Positions 1 to 11,114 of a DNA stretch of 64,000 bases are shown one piece after another. Source of the DNA: Polytrichum commune. Taxonomy: Eukaryota; Streptophyta; Polytrichopsida; Polytrichales; Polytrichaceae. The position numbers were made by a program, and so were the translations under genes. Within the stretch, counting starts at the first letter, position 1. Every line of letters starts with the position of its first letter. Under the pieces are notes generated by a model. It had not been told where the DNA came from. It saw only the letters and a list, made by a program, of their open reading frames with translations, and searched no databases. The stretch is from assembly GCA_950295325.1 (NCBI GenBank), contig OX485809.1, forward strand, positions 1,986,001 through 2,050,000, in the 5' to 3' direction.

Positions 1-764
1 ATTATGTATATCCGATCAAAACTTAGATAAATGATCTAGTAGAAGATGATATAACTTGGCAAGATAGTCTATCTTGTGATAGTTTATCTTGTGTTCATTA
101 TCACGTATATCTTATATCATATAGAATATATAGAATATTTATGAATTGCTATTAAATTTATATATTTAAAAAATTAAAAAATTCATTAATTTACGATGAT
201 ATTGTATTATTTAAAGGTTTTATCATAGGTTTGTAGAATGATAAACATGGTACGTTTAAGTCCGTATAATTAATATCATGTGATGTCATCTCATAATATA
301 ATCTATATGCATGGTGCATAGATATAGGATTTAGGGTTCAAAGTAATGAAGATTATGTTTCTACATTTTATTTGCCAATCGTTTTCTCATTCATCCAATA
401 TGTCTACTATATAAACTTCATTTTAGGGTTTTCAAGGTCTTTTTCTCTTGTACCACTTCCAAGGTATGTTTTCTCTCTATATTTTGCTTTTGTATTGGGA
501 TATGATGTCATTGGATAAGGTATATTTAAAAAAACATTTTAGTTACATGGATATTGGATTTAAAGACTATTTGTATTTTGTTAAAGATAAATTCCATATC
601 AGCTAAATATTTAATATATATTCAGTATATATATAAATATTTTATCTATTTGAAGTTATTTTTGTTAAGTTTGAATATGGATAACTCGTTAGATAAGGTA
701 TTGTAATTTATAGAATTTGTGGATAACATGTGTGATTTGTTCAGGATAGGTTATCGTCGAAATT
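1..764. other. AT-rich 5' flank of the MULE-like element
   Basis: No gene is visible here. The stretch is strongly AT-rich and carries the words GGATAAGGTAT (about 510) and AGATAAGGTATTG (about 692). The same words recur in the introns of the transposase that follows, in the satellite at 3784-4800 and in the accessory gene's intron, so this is probably the left part of the same transposon. Its left terminus may lie outside the window. A TTCAG acceptor-like site just before 744 suggests an upstream non-coding exon. Confidence 0.5.
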
Positions 765-3462
765 ATGGCTAACTCTATGGTCATTCAATCGCCCTATGTG
801 GGAACTTTCAACCACCGCCATTTGCAATGGGCAAAATCTACTCGCGGAATGCGACCTTGTAGGATAGCTCGCATTCCACTAGATCGTTTAGATGATTTCC
901 AAAAAGGAGAAAAAATTGGTGAAGGAGGCATGTAAATTTCTTGGACAATTCATAAGATTCGGAAGGTTTCTCCACACCTCCAAAAGCAAGTTCGATCCAC
1001 AACAAGTCTTGGACACATCACGTAAGATACCTAACTTGGATATGTATTTGGATAAGATATAGTCAGATATATGTATTTTCTTATAATATTGTTATATATT
1101 AACATTTATATATGTTATTTCAGATATCATTGTTCATATGGCCCTGAAGACCATAGAAACAGGAAGGAGTTGAGACAAAATCATAAACGGGGATTTCTTG
1201 CACGATATTCTATCAAGATTTTGGCTAAACCCGCGGATACGTTAGAGATAGCCTATTTCCATGAATAACATACCCGAATTGATGGAACACCGGCGCATGA
1301 CGTGTACGATCCGGATTCGTCGGCACGCCCTTCCGCTCTTGCTACACAATGGTCGGATTCATTGAAGACGTATATTGACAATAGGTTGAAGAGTGGCCTT
1401 AATGCTCGTCAAAATTATGATGAGCATCATCAAGTGTTTGCGGATCGATCACAGATGGGTTATTCAATGCGTAAAGATGATACTCTTCTTTTGAAGAACA
1501 TCCGAAACATTGAGTGTACATTTTTACGAGGTAAGTGGAAACGACACACTAACGAGGCAAAAAACGTTGATTCGTGGATTACGGAAAATAAAGATGATGT
1601 GTTTATTTTGCAAGAGTCAAATTGTATAGATGGCAAAAATACGGCATTTGTGTTGGGTTTGCAATCACCCGAACAATTCAATGCCATAATAGAGTATGGT
1701 GACAAATCCGCTATATCTATGAATGCTACATTTGGAACTAACGCTTTTCTATTATTTTCTCTATACACTTATGGTGTTCGATGCTTGCCGCAATGGGTTT
1801 CCCGGTGCGTGAATTATAACAAATAAGCAAGATTCCGAGAGTCTCATTGTCTTTCTAAAGCCTTTGGCGGATAAATTACGAGCGGCGCATTCGGAATGGC
1901 GTCCTAATGCTTTCATTGTTGATAATGATGAAGCCGAACACAACGCTTTGAGGTGGGTGTATCATATTCTTTTACTTGCATATCAATATACTCTATCCCA
2001 ATTTACTAATTTATTTTTTTACAACTTACATAATCAAAATCAAAATCAATTTTATTTTTGTCTAAAAATATAATCTATCCGAATATGTTATCCAAGCATT
2101 TTTTTTACATATAGTCTATCCTCATTTTGTTATCCTTATATATTTATTCATTTATTTTGCGTGTAGACGCGTATTTGGAGAGGACGTTCCCATATATTTG
2201 TATCAATGGCATGTTTTGGAGTGTTGGAAAGCAAATGCTTTGGCGAAAATGAGATTGGACGAGGAATCTCGGGATTGGATTTATTACAGCTTGCAGAACG
2301 TGATGTATATGGACATTATATGGAAAGAAACCGAAAATGATTTCATTGAGGGAGCAAAGGCAAATGGAAATTTTGTATTTGATACGGCAAAAGACTATCG
2401 GAGAACCCGGATTGTATCAACGATAGATGTTCGCGGAACACAACAAATAGCTTACGAATTGGAAAGAGACCTTCACAATATTGATGTATTTCAAGCATAT
2501 TTTGAGAGATGGTATGGAAATTATGGTAAGTTTCAACACTTTACAATGACATTACTTTGCATGATAAGGTATAGTGAATTGATAAGTTCATGGATATGAA
2601 TATTGGATAAGGTATCATCTAGATTCGAACTATAAGTATGTGCGTTGCAGCTATGTGGGTAAAATGAGTAAGAAGAATTCTTCATACCGGACAAGACACA
2701 AATTCATCCATAGAATCTTATCATGGAGCAATGAAGAGATGGTTAGGTTTCACAAGCAAGGGATTGCGGGGTCGACGGCTTGATTGGCTCATCACAATGT
2801 TGACAACTACGATTCATAATCATTATACGCACCGTTTGGTAATGAAGAAAGCGGGATTGATCAAGAATGAAATCATGACACTCAAGGTTCGAGAAAGTGT
2901 CAATTTGTCTTACTCCATCGACGAGGAATGGATTCTTGAACCGACCAATGAACGAGCACATTGGATGTGTCGAAGCGCAACGTATCCGGAGAATTGGTAT
3001 TCACTTACATACCCTCATCGTGATTATGCGTGTTGTGATTGTGAGTATGCAATTCGAGGAAATTTTTGGTAACATCAAGCCGCAATAATTTTGAAAACTA
3101 CGGATGTAGATCAAGATGCCATAGTTGAATATTGTGGCACATATTACGGGACGACTCGTGGAGTGTTATTTGAGATGTTTAAGGCGGAGAGAGGATTTTG
3201 TGACGAAGATGGATTGGATGAAGATATCATCATTGATTCGACCGATACGAATCACGATGCAACACCTAATCTAGATGATTTGGAGATTGGGGTGGAATTT
3301 TTACAAGAGAATGACGTGATTGAAGTGGATAAAGATGTTCTTCATACAAGAGTTATAAAAGAGCATGCAAAGGATTATAAGAAATTTCAAAGATTGATTG
3401 AAGGGCACGGACTACGAATGGCCGAGCATGCTACTTCCGAATTTCGTGTATTGTTGAATTGA
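765..3462 (+). pseudogene. Degenerate Mutator-like (MULE) transposase with SWIM finger
   Basis: These are pieces of a MULE-type DDE transposase, the enzyme that cuts and moves Mutator-like DNA transposons. Coding blocks lie at about 765-1020, 1126-1820, 1830-1953, 2167-2525 and 2655-3462, separated by AT-rich stretches that look like introns. Family marks are a first-Asp block ending NATFGTN (1722-1742), a second block VDNDEAEHNAL, the glutamate block NSSIESYHGAMKRW (about 2700-2745) and a C-terminal SWIM-like CxC...H motif (about 3030-3080). It is broken. The first catalytic Asp codon is AAT (Asn) at 1722-1724. Stops or frameshifts occur near 939, 1266, 1766-1820 and 3070, and in the SWIM motif a Trp and a stop replace the expected Cys-Lys. 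Motif order and C-terminal SWIM fit MULE/FAR1-related transposases. I infer a non-autonomous relic. Confidence 0.8.
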
Positions 3463-3783
3463 ATGTCGGAGTTGTGTTTCGCGGATTTCCAAGGCACTCT
3501 TCATCCGGACATTCAATTCGCGAATATGGATAGGGGTATAGGTAATTCAATTCGTAGAAAACAAGGGTGGTATGAAAGAATGCTTTCAAAAAGACCTCGT
3601 TCATGTTTCCCTTAGTAAAAATAATTAGTTTTATATTTATGATATTTATGATTATTATTAAAATCGTATATATGATTTTGATGTTTATTACAATTGGTGA
3701 AGATATTTAGCATCATATATAATAAAAATTTATATTGATTTTATTTTGTTAGTTTTCATGTGTTCATCACTGTTTTTGTATAC
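3463..3783. other. AT-rich spacer downstream of the transposase
   Basis: The first 150 bases still resemble decayed coding sequence (GAATTGTCGGAGTTG onward, with FPRHSS-like residues in one frame). After about 3610 the DNA is simple AT-rich sequence. It holds no open gene and ends where the 180-bp satellite begins. Confidence 0.4.
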
Positions 3784-4800
3784 AATACCTTATCCCTACT
3801 CTTATCTTTAAAATGTTAAATGATGATAATTATGGATAGACTATCTTAGCTTTGTATATTAGAGATAATATGTAAAATAAAAGAATAAGGTATACTCAGG
3901 AAATGAATAGTTTCTGACTATATCCTATTTTACAAACTTCAACTATATGATATTTGTGATCGATAGCTTATCCATATACTTATGTTCAAAAAAATAAAAT
4001 TATCATAAATATGGATAAAGTATCGTTATGTGACATTTTAAAGATAATATGAAAATCAATGATAATGTATATTAAAAAATTGAATAGTTACTGACTATAC
4101 CCTATCTCACAAACTTCAACTATATGATATTTGTGATCGATACCTTATCCATATACTTATCTTCAAAAGTGCAAAATGATCATAATTATGGATAAGGTAT
4201 CGTTATGTTACATTTTAAAGAAAATATGAAAAACAATGATAGGGTATACTCAAAAATTGAATGGTTACTGACTATAATCTATCTTAGAAACCTCAACCAT
4301 ATGATATTTATAACATAACGATACCTTATCCATATATTTATCTTCAAAAATGCAAAATGATCATAATTATGGATAAGGTATCATTATGGTATATTTTAAA
4401 GATAATATGAAAAACAATGATAGGGTATACTCAGAAATTGAATAGTTACTAACTATACCCTATCTTAAAAACCTCAACCATATGATATTTATAACATAAC
4501 GATACCTCATCCATATACTTATCTTCAAAAATGCAAAATGATCATAATTATGGATAAGGTATCGTTATGTTACATTTTAAAGATAATATGAAAAATAAGG
4601 ATAGGGTATACTCAGAAATTGAATAGTTGCTGACTATACCCTATCTTAGAAACCTCAACCATACGATATTTGTTATCGATACCTTATCTATATGTTTATC
4701 TTCAAAAATGCAAAATGATAATAATGATGGATAAGGTATTGTTATGTTATATTTTATAAATTATATGGAAAATAATGAAATAATGAATATTTATTTATAT
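3784..4800. repeat. Satellite of ~180-bp units, about six copies
   Basis: Successive copies of GATACCTTATCC start near 3784, 3960, 4138, 4319, 4500 and 4677, a period of about 176-181 bp. Each unit holds ATACCTTATCCATA followed about 50 bp later by TATGGATAAGGTAT, so each unit can fold on itself. The remainder reads as TATACCCTATCTTAGAAACCTCAAC-like sequence. The array lies exactly between the two convergent coding regions of the transposon-like segment and shares the GATAAGGTAT word with their introns. It is probably an internal array of the element, possibly of transposase-binding sites; the binding role is inference. Confidence 0.85.
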
Positions 4801-4839
4801 TTTAAAACAATACATATATGCTCGAAAATACCACAAATC

Positions 4840-6071
4840 CTAGTTTCCTAATGTTACTTCTTCTTCGTCGTCCACCGAGTTAGCTTCGTCATTATTTTCG
4901 GGACTTGGCACTCTCCAGTCAATGTCATCGTCGCTTGCTCGGGATTGCGTTTCACGAGCCAATGCCGCGGCCCGTTCCGCTTTGAGGGCGCGAATGCTCG
5001 AAGAAGATGCGCGAAGACGGGCTCTTAATTTAACATAATGCTCAAGAAATGCCTCAAAATTTCCAAAAGACTCTATTTTTTTATGGACATGCGCTACGGT
5101 GTTATATTCCGTGAGCTCACAAAAAACGAGTTCACGAATGTTTGCGGATTTCTTCAATTCATATCGTTCCCGGGAAAACGCGGGTACAAGCGTAGACATG
5201 TATTGCAATCTTGAAATCGCAATCCGGTTTCGAATGGATTTGCTTCGCTTGAAGGCCGTCCATGTGGCAGGATAAAAAATAACATCACCCCACGTGGAAA
5301 AGTCAAAATTAGTTTTGACTGACCGGATGAAAAACATGGCGAGGGGAGGCAATTCATCTGGCAAGGGGAGGCAATTCATCTGGCAAGGGATTCTCAACTG
5401 CATCTCGAAGCATATTCTCCCATTGTCGTTCGGCGGCGATGGCCCATTTAGATTTGGCCTTCGCGTCTTGCCGTTTTAGCCGGGCAACCGGATTGGATAA
5501 AGCCCGAAGATTTTTAGTTTTTATTTACTTACATAATTTGTTTTGCATTCCACCCAAAGACAATGAAACTTCTTCCGAGCACCTTCTCCTCGAATAGCCC
5601 AATGTACATCCAATTGAGCAACCCCGTCGACGGGGAGCTCACTTTCCCGTAGATGCGGTAAACCTTTGGAAACTTCATCTTCATCCATTGGGATGTAATT
5701 TGTTTGTTCTTCATCATCCATTGCATTATTCTCTCCTATTGCCTCAAGAAGAGATGATGGTGAAGCCAATCCCAAATGGAGGGGTGGAACATCTATAAAA
5801 ATCAAATAAGATAAGGTATTGTTAGTTTTCAATTTCATGGATTATTACAAACAATTAACGGGATAGGGTATTGTAAAAGAAAAAATGCAAAAAAAACCAT
5901 CTTTGCTACTCAAAGAGTAGCAAAGATGGTTAAAACATTACCTTGTGAATGGGTTGCAATGGTACATTCCGAAAGGACAATGTCCACCATTGTTGGGGGA
6001 AGCGGTTCAATGTTAAGAGCCATCCGAATTTCTGTGGTTAGTGGAGTGACAATAGTTGGAATATTTGCCAT
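4840..6071 (-). pseudogene. Three-exon accessory gene of the MULE-like segment, frame broken by a 22-bp duplication
   Basis: I do not recognise the family. Exon 1 is 6071-5942 (starts MANIPTIVTPLTTEIRM), exon 2 is 5792-5533 (ends ECKTNY) and exon 3 is 5458-4840 (ends EEEVTLGN). The introns are GT..AG (149 and 74 bp) and phases agree. The expected product would be about 328 residues: an acidic middle (DDEEQTNYIPMDEDE), a Lys/Arg-rich region with RSKSIRNR, then a helical tail (HYVKLRARLRASSSSIRALKAERAAALARE) likely to form a coiled coil. In exon 3 a perfect 22-bp direct duplication (5343-5364 and 5365-5386) shifts the frame and brings in a TGA; it is the only lesion I see. The gene converges on the transposase. 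It may be a transposon accessory factor or a captured host gene. Confidence 0.6.
5895..5931. repeat. Perfect 16-bp stem hairpin
   Basis: AACCATCTTTGCTACT (5895-5910) is followed by the 5-base loop CAAAG and then the exact reverse complement (5916-5931). It lies inside the first intron of the broken accessory gene. A fold this tight could stall polymerases or form a cruciform. No function can be read from it. Confidence 0.9.
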
Positions 6072-6559
<488 letters not shown>

Positions 6560-7325
6560 GATTAGTTACAGATGAACCTAATCTGTAAGATTACAGATTA
6601 GTTACAGATTAGTTACAGATGAACTTAATCTGTTATTGTAACTTATCTGTTACAGATTAGTCACTTAATCAGATTACAGATTTAGATTACTAGATTTAGA
6701 TTATAATCTAGTGATTAGATTTAGATTACAGATTACAGATTTAAATTACAGATTAGATTTAGATTACTAATCTGTAAATTAGATAACTTAGATATAGATT
6801 AGTAATCTGTAATCTGTAATTTATTGTAAATTAGATAACTATCTGTATCTAGAGTTATCTAAATCTGTATCTAGATTATAGATTATAGATTACTAATTAC
6901 AGATCTACAAATTACAAATTACAAATTACAAATTACTCTAGATATCTGTATCTAGAGTTATCTAATTTAGATATTTGTATCTAGAGTAATCTAATTTAGA
7001 TATCTGTATCTAGAGTAATCTAATTTACTAATCTGTATCTAGAGTTATCTAAATCTAGTGATTAGATTTAGATTACAGATTAAATCTAAATCTAGTAAAT
7101 CTAAATTTGTAATCTGATTAAGTGACTAATCTGTAACAGATAAGTTATCTAAATCTGTAAATCTATAATCTGTAAATCTGTAATCAGTAATCTAGTAATC
7201 AGTAATCTAGTAATCTGTAATCTGTAAATTACTAATCTGTAATCTAGTAATCTAAATCTAATCACTAGATTTGTAATCTACATATCATTAGAGATCACTA
7301 GATTTGTAATGAACCAGAGATTAGT
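6560..7325. repeat. Self-complementary array of GATTACA / TAATCTGTA words
   Basis: About 760 bp are built almost only from permutations of AGATTACAGATTAGTTAC and their reverse complement (TAATCTGTAATCTAGTAATC). The first half is richer in the GATTACAGATT orientation and the second half in the AATCTGTAATC orientation, so the whole stretch can fold into a long imperfect hairpin with its centre near 6950. The flanks GAACCAGATTAGTTACAGATGA (about 6557) and GAACCAGAGATTAGTTACAG (about 7311) are nearly the same in direct orientation. No coding potential is visible. Confidence 0.85.
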
Positions 7326-9866
7326 TACAGATGAGCAGGTTGAATTTAAGAATCAAGTATGTCCAAAGTATGAGTGACCTTTCTGCACGTGTAACACATA
7401 GCAGTTTGAATTCACAGAAGCAGAAGAAGATAGATAGCATGAGAAATTACTACATCCATTTAGCACTACAACAATTCCAAGGCCAAGGTCTAATACATTG
7501 AGCACCTAGTCTAAGCAAATGCACAACATTATATATACAAGAAGAAAAATGATTTCATAGATCAAAATACAAGTTGCAAGATTTCAAAAAAGTTGAGTGC
7601 TAACATTTTCTCCCTACATTTCAACTTTGCAATTGCTAAGCTATGATACACTAAACAATACATTGCCAAAATGAATGCAAGGTGAGTGATGTGAGAGAGA
7701 ATGTGAGAGTATGACAAAAGTGAGTGTAAGAGAAATAATGAAGAGGGGGGAGAAGAACCCGGGAGGTTGGGGGAAGAGCCGCTCACACAAAGATGAGAGG
7801 ATGAGGGGGCAAGGAGCCTTAAATGGCTTAATAAAATGACATGCTAATCTCTTAAAAATAACCGCATGAGTAGTGATGGGTTGGCAACCCATGATGCACC
7901 CACTTGCTCTTAAAAATATCCCAACTAATAGTGATGGGTTGCCAACCCATGATTCATCCACTTGCTCTACACTAGGCACTCAATTTTAGGTGCACAAAAC
8001 TTTGTATTTATCAACACCCTTTTAATTAGGTTGAGATGGTTTTAGACACAAAAGTTTAGTCACCTTGAGACAAGGTACCGACACCATAAGGGTCATTCTA
8101 AAGTGGTTGATCTCATTCAATAAGATGAATGAGCTTCTACGGATGATTTTACTTGAGTGCCACGAATCCCCGGCCGGGAAGGTCTCTGCTCTACTGAGCA
8201 TGTGTCAGAATACCACTTCTGACATGGGTACATACTGCATGAATACAGGTTTCAATTGTTTGTTGATGAGGGTAGGCTTATATTTCTTTAATAATGTTAT
8301 GTTTGTTCTATTCTTTAATAATATTCACTTTTCTTTTTGATGACATTGCTAATTGAGAATCAACCTCGTCAAGTCTCTTGGAGGTTTATTATTAAGTAAT
8401 GCATTTCATCATGGGAAAAAGCTCACTTTAATTTACTTTATCTTATAACATTGTTGTTGTCAAAGTGCCAAGAGTCGGACCCTTTGATCGTGTGGGCTTC
8501 ACAGGTATGTGTTTGGTTTGTGGAGGGTAGGGGGGATTAGGGTCTGGTTTATCTTTAACTTGTGTTTGTTGGGTTAAGTCAATGAATGCATTAAGCTTAG
8601 TGTTGAGCTTTTGGGTTTTAATGAATATGATTGGGTCGTTGGGATTGGTGAGATGTTTGATTGTAGACTCATGCAGTGATTACAATGTATAGCTGTAACT
8701 TACTTTGCAACCTATTTGTTGTAAGTGGCGATCAAGTGGATCTGACTTTTCATATTTCTTTATGTGGTCCTTTCTGGGAACATTTCATGGCAATCTTGAA
8801 GCAAATTGATTTATCTGGAACAATAAATCAAGGACATGTGAGAATGATTTATTTGAGGAAAGGCCACTGTGGCATAAAGAGTGTATGGACAGATTTAGAG
8901 GTGGTAATGACATATGCATCTGTATTCAATACATATGATTTGCTCAATTTGACAAATAAGAATGTCCAAATTGTGACATGTTGACATACATAAAGACTTG
9001 GTAATGGTAAATCTCATCACATAGAATTATATACTTACTTTGTCTTGAAAGCGAATGTGAAGAGAGTATTATCTTCAGATGCCTCAAGTATGAAAGGATG
9101 ACGAAAATGTGTGACATTGCAACCTCCTGCAAAACAAACAATAAATAGCATTACAAAAACTTGCAATGAAGAAGATACACGGGAGTCTCCTGTGGGTTAG
9201 TAATAGCACAAAGCAAGCACAGAATAAGTTATACATAAACAGCATGATGATTGTTGGTAAAATATAAACATACCTATTCAACATTGCTTTGTCTCACATA
9301 AAAGAAAGTACCTTTTGAACCTTAGAAAATGCAGGCTCCTTACATGTGGGCTGTTGTAGTTGAAGTTCCTGCTCTGAGTGACAAGAGTTGAGAGTTAAAT
9401 TTTGAAACAGGGTTTATTCCCCACTTCAAAATTGGTTATAATTTAACAAGGGAATAAAACTGGTGAAGCCAATTTGTGCCTGAGCCTAGCAGAAAAAAAT
9501 TCTATATTTCCAATCTACACACCTTGAATCCACTTACAAAAACCCAGAAATTGGGGGATTGATTCTACAAAAAGCACCCTCGAAAGAAGAGGTGGCATGC
9601 ATACAAATAAGTGCACACAAGGGACAGAAAGTGAGGCGATCCAAGCAAATTAATGTAGGTGAAACCCGAGCTTCTGATGAGAAGGTCAAGTGTAAAAATA
9701 TTGCATAACTTCAGTAATGGCCTCATGACAGATGTTTACATACCAGAAAACTGAAATAAACTCAAGAAGAGCACGAAGTAAATGAGCTCAATTCCTTGCA
9801 TGGCTTTAATTAACTGGATTCCAACATTTATAACGGTGCTTGGTCCTTTGTTTGTTTGTTTGTTTG
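7326..9866. other. Intergenic region with no supported gene
   Basis: Both strands hold only short readings without recognisable protein features. The direct repeat TGATGGGTTG(G/C)CAACCCATGAT occurs near 7875 and 7931. A short exon-like stretch at 8460-8511, ending in GTATGT, has no partner exons. The part after about 9290 is probably 3' UTR or downstream flank of the SET gene on the minus strand. Confidence 0.4.
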
Positions 9867-11114
9867 TCAGTCATCCTGAAGGTCATGCTCCTCCAAATCA
9901 CGATGGAATTCCTCATCTGATCTAACACGCCCGCAGAAATTGCATTCCATGGAGCCCTCCAAACCTTGCTCATCCAGTTTCCCAGGAGGGTAGGGAGCCA
10001 TGGTGCCTCCACATTCATCGGCGGGGCAGAGGTACTTCACAAAGAACATCGCATGTCCAAAATCATCATCATCATCACCATCATCATCTTCTTCAGATTT
10101 CTTCAAATCTTTCTTCCCAGCGCGAGCCTTGACATCATCATCTTCATCTCCTTCAACATTATCATCATCTTCTTCAGCTTCTTCGTCATCTTCGTCATCC
10201 TTCCATTGAGCCTCCACTTGGCACCTCAGGCACTTGCAATTGAATCCATACTCTTCCTCTAATTTCTTCTGTCGGTCGCCGTACGGCCAGTCCACAGGAA
10301 AATAACTCAAACATATCTCTGTGCCCTCCTCTACAGCATGCAAGGCGCGAATGTACACATCGGTATTGTTCTCTCCACATCGGTCTATGTACTCAAACCT
10401 GCATGCATTGGGTAAACAATCATGGTTGAACATGGCAGCCCTTGCATAGATGGCATACCCTCGAACTCGCCTCTCTCCATCACTGAAAGGCGACATGAGT
10501 CCGAATGTGTTGCAAGCATCCCTGGCCAGTAAACCTTTCGTCATGTCCATCGACATCATCGAAACCCTTGCAGAAACATCATCATTCGATGATTCGAACG
10601 CTCCTACCAAAAACTCATGCAACTCCTTCAACTCCTGCACCGATGAGCTTTTCGACTCCTGCCCCTCCAACTCCAGCAGCTTCTCAAACGCTTTAGGATC
10701 CTCGAAGGATAAGTTGTATGCAGCTATGAGGAAGCGAACTAGGGTTTTTCTCTCCACCGAAAACCCTAAACCCTTCTTCTCCAACGATGCGATCGCTTTG
10801 CACACACTGGATGTGTGGGATGTGCTCTGTGCAGCATCCATGCAATCGGGGCTACAGAATGTCGCAGAGCTACATGATGGGCAGAGAGTAGTAGTTGGGT
10901 GCGACATCAAAACACGCATACAATGTGCACAAAAGGTTTTGTTCTCAGCCGCTTCAGCTTCTTGGTACACCAAGAGCGGCGATTCTCGAAGAAGGATTTC
11001 TCCTCCTTGTAAATCTCGCGCTGCCACCATCCCTCGGCCCCGTCCCTCGATCTTCTCTTGCCGCAATGCGGTCTCCCAGTTGTTGCTGTCCGCAGGTTTC
11101 TCCGGTGAAGACAT
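9867..11114 (-). CDS. MYND-SET protein lysine methyltransferase (SMYD/ASHR2-like)
   Basis: This is a single-exon protein of 415 residues. SET enzymes transfer methyl groups from S-adenosylmethionine to lysines of histones or other proteins. A SET start (GRGRGMVAARDLQGGEILLRE, residues 24-45) is split by a MYND-type zinc finger (Cys62, Cys65, Cys78, Cys81, Cys87, Cys91, His100, Cys105). The SET catalytic core follows with NHDCLPN (230-236) and the GTEICLSYF motif (264-272), then post-SET cysteines CKCLRC (293-298). An acidic run from about 306 to 351 is rich in Asp/Glu and coded by GAT/GAA triplets. The C-terminus has a further Cys pair region (CPADEC...CNFCG). Plant ASHR2-type proteins are intronless and about this size. 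Its start lies next to a duplicated 5' region (11090-12070), and the GT8 gene runs the other way from the same spacer. Confidence 0.9.
   Translation of the reverse strand: MSSPEKPADSNNWETALRQEKIEGRGRGMVAARDLQGGEILLRESPLLVYQEAEAAENKTFCAHCMRVLMSHPTTTLCPSCSSATFCSPDCMDAAQSTSHTSSVCKAIASLEKKGLGFSVERKTLVRFLIAAYNLSFEDPKAFEKLLELEGQESKSSSVQELKELHEFLVGAFESSNDDVSARVSMMSMDMTKGLLARDACNTFGLMSPFSDGERRVRGYAIYARAAMFNHDCLPNACRFEYIDRCGENNTDVYIRALHAVEEGTEICLSYFPVDWPYGDRQKKLEEEYGFNCKCLRCQVEAQWKDDEDDEEAEEDDDNVEGDEDDDVKARAGKKDLKKSEEDDDGDDDDDFGHAMFFVKYLCPADECGGTMAPYPPGKLDEQGLEGSMECNFCGRVRSDEEFHRDLEEHDLQDD

Noticed and set aside
3784-4800. CRISPR-like regular repeats
   Set aside because: Units are about 180 bp without short repeats and unique spacers, and the DNA is eukaryotic.
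10000-10262. Plus-strand Ser/Ile-rich readings
   Set aside because: They are the antisense of the Asp/Glu-rich GAT/GAA tract in the SET protein.
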